Shown piece by piece: positions 1 through 6,569 of a DNA stretch of 6,876 nucleotides. Source of the stretch: Clostridiaceae bacterium. GTDB lineage: Bacteria > Bacillota > Clostridia > DSM-8532. Within the stretch, counting starts at the first letter, position 1; the number at the start of each line of letters is the position of its first letter. Position numbers and translations under genes: made by a program. The DNA lies in the NCBI GenBank assembly GCA_012727625.1, contig JAAYGP010000329.1:1-6876 (forward strand). Reading direction: 5' to 3'. The notes beneath the pieces were generated by a model, which was not told the origin of the DNA, searched no databases, and saw only the letters and a program-made list of their open reading frames with translations.

Positions 1-334
1 CCTATACAAAACTCAGTTTTACCCTGTCGTTTCTTTATCTCTTCCTGTTTGGAATATGCTGTTGCGCCATATATTTCATCAATTAGAAAGCAATCCCTTT
101 CTTCCTGGTCAAATAATTTCCCCATCTTTTTCCCATCTGCTACATTAGCAGACATCGTCTCCAATGCTATTACAGGTTCTCCGTTTTCCCCGACGGTAAT
201 TATTTCTGTTTTATATCACCACTCAGATTATTCATAATCCAGTCATGCATCTTATGCAAACAACTGTTCTTTGGTATCTTATTTTCAAGCCAATATTCAG
301 AAAATGAGGTTTGTCTGTCATATCTTCCTAACAT
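1..334 (-). pseudogene. Broken transposase gene (probably IS1182-like), 5' part, running off the left edge
   Basis: Two pieces of one transposase can be read on the minus strand. The first starts at ATG 334-332 and reads MLGRYDRQTSFSEYWLENKI and on for 44 residues to a TAA at 202-200; a GGAG lies about eight bases before the ATG. The second is in another frame, open from about 215 to the window edge, and includes VIALETMSANVADGKK and FLIDEIYGATAYSKQEEIKK. This looks like the middle of a DDE transposase domain, with the Asp of LIDEIYG as the likely second catalytic acidic residue. In IS1182-type transposases the N-terminal piece and the DDE core are separated by well over 100 residues, so a large internal segment, including the first catalytic Asp, seems deleted near 205-225 with a frame change. 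The gene cannot make an active enzyme. The family assignment is from memory of N-terminal and DDE motifs, and the rest of the gene is outside the window. Confidence 0.72.
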
Positions 335-564
335 AATACAACTCCAATGTTTAATATAATTGTTATAATTTGAATTATATATTATTACGAAAAGCTACCT
401 CGAACATTAATTTTATGCATAATTTATGACTTTTCGCCTTTTCGAATTCCTTATCGAGCTCGTTCAGTATTATGTTACTGAGAATTAGCGACCTGAATTT
501 TCACTGTCGTGAATAAAGTAGTCCAGGTGTGAAAGCTTTCTGATTCAATAATAATTAAAATTTG
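335..564. other. AT-rich intergenic stretch without a recognisable gene
   Basis: No protein-like reading frame with a start and ribosome binding site was found on either strand here. The part next to the transposase start holds an 8-bp inverted repeat, ATATAATT at 354-361 and AATTATAT at 373-380. It could be part of the remnant's promoter or of the element's end, but the other end of the element is outside the window, so no terminal inverted repeat can be confirmed. Two short perfect palindromes also occur, TTATGCATAA at 413-422 and GAAAGCTTTC at 531-540, with no known assignment. Base composition is clearly more AT-rich than the coding region to the right. Confidence 0.5.
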
Positions 565-595
565 TTGTGTATTAGGGCATAAATTATTATATAAT
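565..595 (+). promoter_or_regulatory. Candidate sigma-A promoter for the carB operon
   Basis: A TTGTGT at 565-570 is followed after 17 nt by TATATA at 588-593; alternatively a perfect TATAAT lies at 590-595 with 19 nt spacing. Transcription would then start near 601 and leave a leader of about 165 nt before the carB ATG. The surroundings are AT-rich, so chance matches are likely. No other promoter with a better match was seen between the transposase remnant and carB. Confidence 0.4.
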
Positions 596-643
596 AAAGG
601 TTGGTTGTATTTTAACTCTGCAACAGGCTAAAGCATTAAATAA

Positions 644-674
644 TCTGTTTGTCCGCAATTTCGGAACAGACGGA
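644..674 (+). promoter_or_regulatory. Leader hairpin upstream of carB
   Basis: Bases 644-655 can pair with 662-674, giving a stem of 12 pairs, two of them G-U, with one bulged A and a six-base loop CAATTT. No run of T follows, so this is not an intrinsic terminator. The left arm (645-650) can also pair with GAACAG at 714-719, which lies in the next hairpin, so the two structures could exclude each other. It shows no match to the PyrR-binding consensus. A regulatory role is inference. Confidence 0.3.
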
Positions 675-701
675 AATGTAAACTGATGATCATAAGAATA
701 T

Positions 702-722
702 TTCCTGATTATTGAACAGGAA
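702..722 (+). promoter_or_regulatory. Second small hairpin in the carB leader
   Basis: TTCCTG at 702-707 pairs with CAGGAA at 717-722 around a nine-base loop. It ends 32 nt before the carB ribosome binding site (AAGGAG, 755-760) and has no T run behind it. The stem is short and may be fortuitous. It is noted because its right arm overlaps an alternative partner for the hairpin at 644-674. Confidence 0.2.
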
Positions 723-767
723 CTTAACTGGTGTAATTGATAAATCTACCGTACAAGGAGCTTTATT

Positions 768-3700
768 ATGCCTAAACGTACTGACATTGATAAAATATTA
801 ATAATTGGATCAGGGCCGATTGTCATCGGACAGGCATGTGAATTTGACTATTCTGGCACTCAGGCTTGCAAAGCCTTGCGACAACTTGGCTACAAAATTG
901 TTCTGGTAAACTCAAACCCCGCGACAATCATGACCGATCCTGGCATGGCTGATGCTACATATATTGAACCTCTCAATAAAGAACGGCTTACCCAGATAAT
1001 TGAAAAGGAACGGCCTGATGCCCTGTTGCCGAATTTAGGCGGCCAATCAGCTCTGAATTTATGTCTTGAGCTTTCCAAGGCGGGAGTTCTTGAAAAATAC
1101 GGTGTTGAAGTCATAGGGGTACAGGTGGACGCCATAGAACGCGGAGAAGACAGAATCGCATTCAAGGAAACCATGAAAAAACTTGGAATTGAGACACCAC
1201 GAAGCAGCCCTGCATTTTCAGTGGAAGAAGCAGAAAAAGTAGCCCTGGATCTTGGTTTCCCCGTGGTAATTCGTCCTGCCTATACAATGGGCGGTACTGG
1301 AGGTGGGCTTGTATATAATATAGAAGAGCTGCGGGCTGTGGCCAATCGCGGTATAGCCGCAAGCCTTGTGGGGCAGGTTCTTATTGAAGAATCCGTTCTT
1401 GGATGGGAAGAGCTTGAACTTGAGGTTATCAGGGACTCAAAAAACCAGATGATAACCGTTTGCTTTATAGAGAATATTGATACCATAGGTATACATACCG
1501 GAGATTCAATCTGCTCAGTGCCGATGCTTACCATTGGCAAGGAACTCCAGCAGCGTTTGCAGCAGTATGCGTATAAAATTGTTGAAGCCATCCGGGTTAT
1601 TGGCGGTACAAACGTACAATTCGCTCACGACCCTGTAACAGACAGGGTTGTAATTATTGAAATAAATCCTCGCACCTCCCGCTCCTCTGCTTTGGCATCT
1701 AAAGCCACAGGGCTTCCCATTGCATTTATATCCGCCATGCTTGCGGTTGGTGTTACCCTTGATGAAATCCCCTATTGGCGTGACGGGACATTGGATAAAT
1801 ACACGCCGTCGGGCGATTATGTGGTTATAAAATACCCGCGATGGGCTTTTGAAAAATTCAGGGATTCCCATGATCACCTCGGTACCCAGATGAGAGCTGT
1901 CGGTGAGGTTATGAGTATAGGAAAAACATACAAGGAGGCATTCCAGAAGTCAATACGTTCTCTTGAGACAGGCCGGTACGGGCTGGGATTTGCAAAAAAC
2001 TACAACTCTCTTGAATTAAAGGATTTATTGGAGCTACTCTCAGAGCCTTCCAGCGAGAGGCAGTTTATTATGTACGAGGCTTTAAGAAAAGGAGCTGATA
2101 TTGACGAACTAAGCAGTCTTACCCGTATCAAGCCATGGTTTATTCAACAGATGAAGGAATTGGTTATGCTTGAGGAAGAGATTTTAAAATACAAAGGTTC
2201 TCCCATTCCCCGTGATCTTTTAATAAAAGCAAAAAAAGACGGTTTTTCAGATAAATATCTTTCAAAAATTTTGGGTATAAGCGAATCTGAAATCCGCAGT
2301 ATGCGTATTGACGCAGACATGGTTGAAAGATGGGAAGCCATTCCGGTAAGCGGTGTAAATGATGCTGCCTATTATTATTCAACATATAATTCAGAAGATA
2401 AAACTGTAACAAGCAATCGCAGAAAAGTAATGATTTTAGGAGGAGGCCCGAACCGAATAGGCCAGGGAATCGAGTTTGACTACTGCTGTGTTTATGCGGC
2501 TTTTGCACTTCGTGATATGGGCTATGAAACCATAATTGTTAATTGTAATCCCGAAACGGTATCAACAGACTTTGACACATCAGACAGGCTTTACTTTGAG
2601 CCTCTTACCGTTGAGGATGTCCTGAGCATATATAACAAGGAAAAACCCCTTGGTGTTATAATCCAGTTTGGCGGGCAGACCCCGCTGAATATTGCAGCCG
2701 AACTTGAAAAAGCCGGTGTTAAAATTTTAGGTACAACACCTGAAACAATCGATATCGCAGAAGATCGTGACCTGTTCCGTAAAATGATGAAGAAAATTAA
2801 TATTCCAATGCCTGAGGCGGGAATGGCAAGCAATCTGCAAGAAGCACTTGATGTTGCAGGGCATATTGGTTATCCCGTAATGATCCGTCCCTCCTTTGTG
2901 CTTGGTGGTCGAGGCATGGAGATTGTTTATGATGATGAAATGCTTAAAACATACGTGGGATCTGCTGTCGGGATAACCCCTGACCGTCCTCTTCTTATAG
3001 ACAAGTTTTTAGAGAACGCCATAGAGGCAGAATCCGATGCATTGTCCGACGGGCAGGACACCTTCGTACCTGCGGTTATGGAACACATAGAGCTTGCCGG
3101 CATACACTCCGGTGATTCCGCGTGCGTTATTCCCCCTGTCAATCTTAGCCCGGAGCATATCCGGACAATTTATGAATATACGGAAAAGATAGCAAATGAG
3201 CTTAAGGTTATCGGGCTCATGAATATGCAATATGCCATACAAAATGACACGGTTTATGTTATTGAGGCAAACCCCCGTGCGTCCCGTACTGTGCCTTTGG
3301 TGTCAAAGGTTTGCGGCATATCCATGGCGCGAATTGCAACAGAAATTATCATGTCTGAAGTTACGGGAAAAGAATCCCCCGTTAAGAAGCTTAAATCCCG
3401 TAGCATAGCTCATTTTGGAGTAAAGGAAGCTGTTTTGCCTTTTAATATGTTCCAGGAAGTTGATCCTGTTTTAGGCCCTGAAATGAGATCCACGGGAGAG
3501 GTTTTAGGTCTTGCCAATACTTTCGGTTTAGCGTTTTTCAAGGCTCAGGAAGCTACACAGGTACCTCTGCCCGTTTCGGGAACCGTTTTTATCAGTGTTG
3601 CCGACAAGGACAAACCGTATTTGCCGGATATTGCCACACAATTTGAGCTCCTTGATATTAAAATCAAGGCTACTGAGGGCACATACAAGTTTCTGACGGA

Positions 3701-4013
3701 AAAGGGCATTAAATGCGAGCATGTTAAAAAGCTGTCTGAAGGAAGACCAAATATTGTGGACAGCATTATGAACGGTGAAATTCAATTGGTAATTAATACA
3801 CCAGCGGGAAAGAGGAGCCAGTTTGACGATTCCTATATACGCAAAACCGCCATTAAATATAAAATACCCTACATTACAACCCTGACCGCGGCGCTTGCAA
3901 GTGTAAACGGGATTAAGGCATACAGGGAAAACCACCTTAAGGAGGATAAGGTAAAATCCCTTCAAGACTATCATGGAGACATTTTACAGGCGACATTAAG
4001 TGAAGGAGTGTGA
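768..4013 (+). CDS. carB: Carbamoyl-phosphate synthase large subunit
   Basis: CarB makes carbamoyl phosphate from bicarbonate, ammonia and two ATP in the cytosol, feeding pyrimidine and arginine synthesis. The 1081 residues are close to the 1073 of E. coli CarB and all domains are present. The carboxyphosphate half (about 1-402) has IGSGPIVIGQACEFDYSG (13-30), R129, R169, the loop TMGGTGGG (173-180), Q284, E298, N300 and R302. A helical oligomerisation domain follows (about 403-550). The carbamoyl-phosphate half (about 551-930) repeats the fold with GGGPNRIGQGIEFDY (558-572), VLGGRGME (711-718) and E833/N835/R837. The C-terminal MGS-like allosteric domain (about 935-1060) keeps T969, T972, K987 and the NT of INTPAGKR, at UMP/IMP-site positions in E. 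coli CarB. E775, D783 and E887 match ornithine-contact positions. The ATG is set by AAGGAG (755-760) seven bases upstream. No carA, the glutaminase partner, lies next to it; the upstream neighbour is a transposase remnant. Confidence 0.97.
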   Translation: MPKRTDIDKILIIGSGPIVIGQACEFDYSGTQACKALRQLGYKIVLVNSNPATIMTDPGMADATYIEPLNKERLTQIIEKERPDALLPNLGGQSALNLCLELSKAGVLEKYGVEVIGVQVDAIERGEDRIAFKETMKKLGIETPRSSPAFSVEEAEKVALDLGFPVVIRPAYTMGGTGGGLVYNIEELRAVANRGIAASLVGQVLIEESVLGWEELELEVIRDSKNQMITVCFIENIDTIGIHTGDSICSVPMLTIGKELQQRLQQYAYKIVEAIRVIGGTNVQFAHDPVTDRVVIIEINPRTSRSSALASKATGLPIAFISAMLAVGVTLDEIPYWRDGTLDKYTPSGDYVVIKYPRWAFEKFRDSHDHLGTQMRAVGEVMSIGKTYKEAFQKSIRSLETGRYGLGFAKNYNSLELKDLLELLSEPSSERQFIMYEALRKGADIDELSSLTRIKPWFIQQMKELVMLEEEILKYKGSPIPRDLLIKAKKDGFSDKYLSKILGISESEIRSMRIDADMVERWEAIPVSGVNDAAYYYSTYNSEDKTVTSNRRKVMILGGGPNRIGQGIEFDYCCVYAAFALRDMGYETIIVNCNPETVSTDFDTSDRLYFEPLTVEDVLSIYNKEKPLGVIIQFGGQTPLNIAAELEKAGVKILGTTPETIDIAEDRDLFRKMMKKINIPMPEAGMASNLQEALDVAGHIGYPVMIRPSFVLGGRGMEIVYDDEMLKTYVGSAVGITPDRPLLIDKFLENAIEAESDALSDGQDTFVPAVMEHIELAGIHSGDSACVIPPVNLSPEHIRTIYEYTEKIANELKVIGLMNMQYAIQNDTVYVIEANPRASRTVPLVSKVCGISMARIATEIIMSEVTGKESPVKKLKSRSIAHFGVKEAVLPFNMFQEVDPVLGPEMRSTGEVLGLANTFGLAFFKAQEATQVPLPVSGTVFISVADKDKPYLPDIATQFELLDIKIKATEGTYKFLTEKGIKCEHVKKLSEGRPNIVDSIMNGEIQLVINTPAGKRSQFDDSYIRKTAIKYKIPYITTLTAALASVNGIKAYRENHLKEDKVKSLQDYHGDILQATLSEGV
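4003..4008 (+). promoter_or_regulatory. Ribosome binding site for the PurF-like gene, inside the end of carB
   Basis: AAGGAG lies within the last codons of carB, 11 nt before TTG at 4020. The spacing is slightly long, but this is the only strong site. TTG 4020 is also the earliest possible start, because the carB stop TGA at 4011-4013 is in the same frame. Starting here gives the Gly-Leu-Phe-Gly-Val stretch that matches the N-terminus of PurF glutaminase domains. Confidence 0.6.
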
Positions 4014-4019
4014 TCCTGG

Positions 4020-5423
4020 TTGGGAGGATTATTTGGAGTAGTATCAAAGAACAGTTGTGTGATGGATTTATATTTTGGAACCGACTACCATTCACATCTG
4101 GGTACAAGCCGTGGTGGCATGGCTGTATGGACAGGCAACGGATTTGCAAGATCCATTCATAATATCGAAAACATTCAGTTCCGCTCCAGGTTTGAAGTCG
4201 ATCTGAAAGACATGAAAGGCAATATGGGCATTGGCTGCATAAGCGACAATGAGCCGCAGCCTCTTACTGTGTTCTCCCATTTGGGATATTATGCCATTAC
4301 CACTGTCGGCCGAATTAACAATATTGATCAGCTGGTTGAAAAGAGTTTTAAGAAAAATCTTATCCATTTTCTTGAAATGAGCAGGGGCGAATTAAATCCG
4401 ACAGAGGTCGTGGCAGCCTTAATTGATCAGGAGAGCACTTTCAAAGACGGCATCAGGCACGCCCAGGAATCCATTGAGGGTTCGTGTACCATGCTGGTAT
4501 TATCAAAGGAAGGAATTTACGCCGCCAGGGATCTTCATGGAAGGACCCCGTTAATCATCGGGGAAAAAGAAGGTGCATATTGTGCTACTTTTGAATCCTG
4601 CGCTTTTGCAAATCTTGGCTATCGTATGAAATATGAACTGGGGCCGGGTGAAATAGTCCTGCTTACTCCCGATGGTATTAAACAGGTTTCTCCGCCCAAC
4701 AGGGACAAAATGAAAATATGTGCTTTTCTTTGGGTTTATTACGGCTACCCCTCCTCGGAATATGAGGGTGTGAATGTTGAAATAATGCGCAACCGGAATG
4801 GCGCCGTAATGGCAAGAAAAGACAATGTTGAAGTGGATTTGGTGGCTGCCATCCCAGACTCCGGTGTGGCACATGCCATTGGCTATGCCAATGAAGCAAA
4901 AATACCTTACGGGAGACCTTTTATAAAATACACACCCACCTGGTCAAGAAGCTTTACGCCCCAGTCACAAAAAGTCAGAAATCTCGTTGCCCGTATGAAG
5001 TTAATGCCAATAAACGAATTAATAAAAGGGAAACGGCTTCTTTTCTGCGATGATTCCATTGTCCGGGGAACTCAAATGCGGGAAACCGTTGAGCTTCTTT
5101 ATAAGGCTGATGCAAAAGAGGCGCATATCCGTTCCGCGTGTCCTCCTCTTGTTTACGGATGCAAATATTTGAGTTTCTCAAGGTCAAGATCCGAGCTGGA
5201 TTTAGCAACCCGGCAGGCAATAAAAAAGCTTGAGGGCAACGAATCAACCGCCCTTGATGAATACAGTGATCCCACTACGGAAAGATACCACTGTATGGTT
5301 GAATATATCGGGAAGAAACTGAACTTTACGTCATTGAAATATCAGAATATTAACGATATGCTTGATGCAATAGGTCTTCCCCATGATAAGATATGCACTT
5401 ACTGCTGGAACGGCAAAGAGTAG
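4020..5423 (+). CDS. PurF-like amidophosphoribosyltransferase homologue lacking the glutaminase nucleophile
   Basis: PurF converts PRPP and glutamine to phosphoribosylamine, the first step of purine synthesis. This 467-residue protein has that two-domain layout: a class II glutamine amidotransferase fold (about 1-230) and a phosphoribosyltransferase domain (about 250-400). The PRPP loop CDDSIVRGTQ (343-352) is intact. Cysteines 234, 381, 459 and 462 sit where Bacillus PurF binds its 4Fe-4S cluster, with CTYCWNGKE as the end. The glutaminase domain is altered: the mature N-terminus would be Gly-Gly-Leu-Phe-Gly instead of Cys-Gly, the HTRYST motif reads CISD (73-76), and the HNGN motif reads VGRI (96-99). 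It therefore probably cannot hydrolyse glutamine. I recall similar clostridial proteins annotated as amidophosphoribosyltransferase, so this is likely a conserved paralogue and not a decayed gene. It follows carB after six bases, so co-transcription is likely. It could be an ammonia-dependent enzyme or a PRPP-binding regulator; the exact function is unknown. Confidence 0.85.
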   Translation: MGGLFGVVSKNSCVMDLYFGTDYHSHLGTSRGGMAVWTGNGFARSIHNIENIQFRSRFEVDLKDMKGNMGIGCISDNEPQPLTVFSHLGYYAITTVGRINNIDQLVEKSFKKNLIHFLEMSRGELNPTEVVAALIDQESTFKDGIRHAQESIEGSCTMLVLSKEGIYAARDLHGRTPLIIGEKEGAYCATFESCAFANLGYRMKYELGPGEIVLLTPDGIKQVSPPNRDKMKICAFLWVYYGYPSSEYEGVNVEIMRNRNGAVMARKDNVEVDLVAAIPDSGVAHAIGYANEAKIPYGRPFIKYTPTWSRSFTPQSQKVRNLVARMKLMPINELIKGKRLLFCDDSIVRGTQMRETVELLYKADAKEAHIRSACPPLVYGCKYLSFSRSRSELDLATRQAIKKLEGNESTALDEYSDPTTERYHCMVEYIGKKLNFTSLKYQNINDMLDAIGLPHDKICTYCWNGKE

Positions 5424-5536
5424 GCAGCAGACTAAGATGCAGAGCCCTTGAATTTGATTAATCAGAGCGGCTGGTATCCACAATAAAACCCGGAGGACTT
5501 CAGCTGTTGACTTGCAATGGAAAGACAAAATTATAA

Positions 5537-5542
5537 AGGGGA
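5537..5542 (+). promoter_or_regulatory. Ribosome binding site deciding the azlC TTG start
   Basis: AGGGGA is followed eight bases later by TTG at 5551. The longer in-frame choice, TTG at 5512, has its nearest GGAGG (5492-5496) 15 nt upstream, which is too far. The next in-frame ATG, at 5593, would cut off the conserved stretch before the first membrane helix. TTG 5551 is therefore preferred. Confidence 0.55.
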
Positions 5543-5550
5543 AATATTCT

Positions 5551-6267
5551 TTGAGTACTCATAAATCAATAAACAGTTTTAAGCAAGGCTTCATGGACGG
5601 CTTACCCATAGGCCTGGGTTATCTGTCCGTTTCCTTTACTTTCGGCATGATGGCCGTCAATACCGGATTTTCTGTTTTTGACGCCCTGCTTATATCCATG
5701 ACAAACCTGACCTCGGCAGGGCAGTTTGCAGGCATTGGCCTCATCTCCTCCGGTGCGCCGTACATAGAAATGATATTGACCCAGTTTATTATAAACCTGC
5801 GTTATGCTTTGATGTCCCTCTCCCTCTCGCAGAAAACCGATGGCACATTCAGTTTTTTGCACCGGTTGCTTATATCCTTTGGAATAACAGATGAAATCTT
5901 CGCTGTGGCAAGCGGTAAGCCCGGTGAAATTGGAATACGGTATATGTATGGCCTTATATCGATTCCGTATACAGGCTGGACCCTTGGAACCTTAACAGGT
6001 GCCGGGTTTTGTACAATACTTCCCGATACCTTTCGTTCCGCACTCAGTATAGCCATATATGCCATGTTTATCGCCATTATTATTCCGCCTGCAAAAAAAT
6101 CCCGCCCGGTTTTCAACGTGCTCATGATCGCCGTTGCATTAAGCTGCATAATTCGGTATACGCCGTTTTTAAACAGGGTTTCTGGCGGCTTTGCCATAAT
6201 TATATGTGCTTTTGTGGCCGCAACAATAGGCGCGAAATTATATCCACTTGAGGAAGTGACCAAATGA
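5551..6267 (+). CDS. azlC: AzlC family branched-chain amino acid exporter, large subunit
   Basis: AzlC is the large membrane subunit of the AzlCD exporter, known in Bacillus for 4-azaleucine resistance and related to the BrnFE/YgaZH branched-chain amino acid exporters. From TTG 5551 the protein has 238 residues, normal for the family. A short polar N-terminus leads into about seven to eight hydrophobic segments. Family marks are DGLPIGLGYLSVSFTFG (16-32) at the first helix, SAGQFAGIG (55-63), NLRYALMSLSLS (82-93), TDEIFAVA (113-120) and GTLTGAG (146-152). The start could instead be TTG 5512, adding 13 residues, but that codon has no well-placed ribosome binding site. The end overlaps azlD by four bases (ATGA), as expected for translational coupling. 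A 127-nt gap separates it from the PurF-like gene, with no clear terminator, so read-through from carB is possible. The substrate is assigned from the family only. Confidence 0.92.
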   Translation: MSTHKSINSFKQGFMDGLPIGLGYLSVSFTFGMMAVNTGFSVFDALLISMTNLTSAGQFAGIGLISSGAPYIEMILTQFIINLRYALMSLSLSQKTDGTFSFLHRLLISFGITDEIFAVASGKPGEIGIRYMYGLISIPYTGWTLGTLTGAGFCTILPDTFRSALSIAIYAMFIAIIIPPAKKSRPVFNVLMIAVALSCIIRYTPFLNRVSGGFAIIICAFVAATIGAKLYPLEEVTK

Positions 6268-6569
6268 TCCTGGATTATGTTTTGATTATGGCCATGGTAA
6301 CTTACCTGATTCGTATGCTGCCCATGGTTATTTTTAAGAGAAAACTGGAAAACAAATATGTTAAGTCATTCTTATACTATGTTCCCTTTGCCGTTCTTGG
6401 AGCCATGACAATACCGGATATTTTCACTTCAACATCGTCCGTTTATTCAGCGATTGCCGGGACAATAGTTGCCGTGTTTTTATCCTTAAAGGAAAAAGGG
6501 CTTTTAATCTGCGCCATTTCGGCCTGTTTTACCGTTTATGCGGTGGAGTTTTTGCTGCGTTTTATCTGA
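6264..6569 (+). CDS. azlD: AzlD family branched-chain amino acid exporter, small subunit
   Basis: AzlD is the small membrane partner of AzlC. The 101 residues match the family length of about 100-110. Four hydrophobic segments can be seen, at about 3-23, 35-52, 58-76 and 79-99. TYLIRMLPMVIFKR (13-26) and YVPFAVLGAMTIPD (39-52) are typical AzlD stretches, with the conserved Arg-x-x-Pro in the first. The ATG overlaps the azlC stop (ATGA at 6264-6267), and GAGGAAGTG at 6250-6258 is a well-placed ribosome binding site inside azlC, so the two proteins are probably made in step. The 3' end overlaps the convergent DUF58 gene by eight bases. The name comes from the pairing and motifs; the exported amino acid cannot be read from the sequence. 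Confidence 0.9.
   Translation: MILDYVLIMAMVTYLIRMLPMVIFKRKLENKYVKSFLYYVPFAVLGAMTIPDIFTSTSSVYSAIAGTIVAVFLSLKEKGLLICAISACFTVYAVEFLLRFI

Noticed and set aside
49..237. Plus-strand open frame of 62 codons near the left edge
   Set aside because: It lies opposite the two transposase fragments, which match a known protein type on the minus strand; the plus frame has no ribosome binding site and no recognisable motif.
520..526. AGTCCAG resembling the start of the PyrR-binding loop
   Set aside because: The PyrR consensus continues with a GAGGYT-like part at fixed spacing, which is absent, and the site lies upstream of the best candidate promoter.
3528..3974. Minus-strand open frame of 148 codons inside carB
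   Set aside because: It is entirely antisense to the strongly conserved C-terminal part of CarB, shows no motif of its own, and has no convincing start signal.
5455..5464. Palindrome TGATTAATCA in the gap before azlC as an operator
   Set aside because: A 10-bp AT-rich palindrome is expected by chance in a window of this size and no regulator gene or matching site is present.
5507..5537. Promoter-like TTGACT (5507-5512) and TATAAA (5532-5537) before azlC
   Set aside because: The spacing is 19 nt and the start point would fall near 5544, after the ribosome binding site at 5537-5542, so it could not serve the chosen azlC start well.
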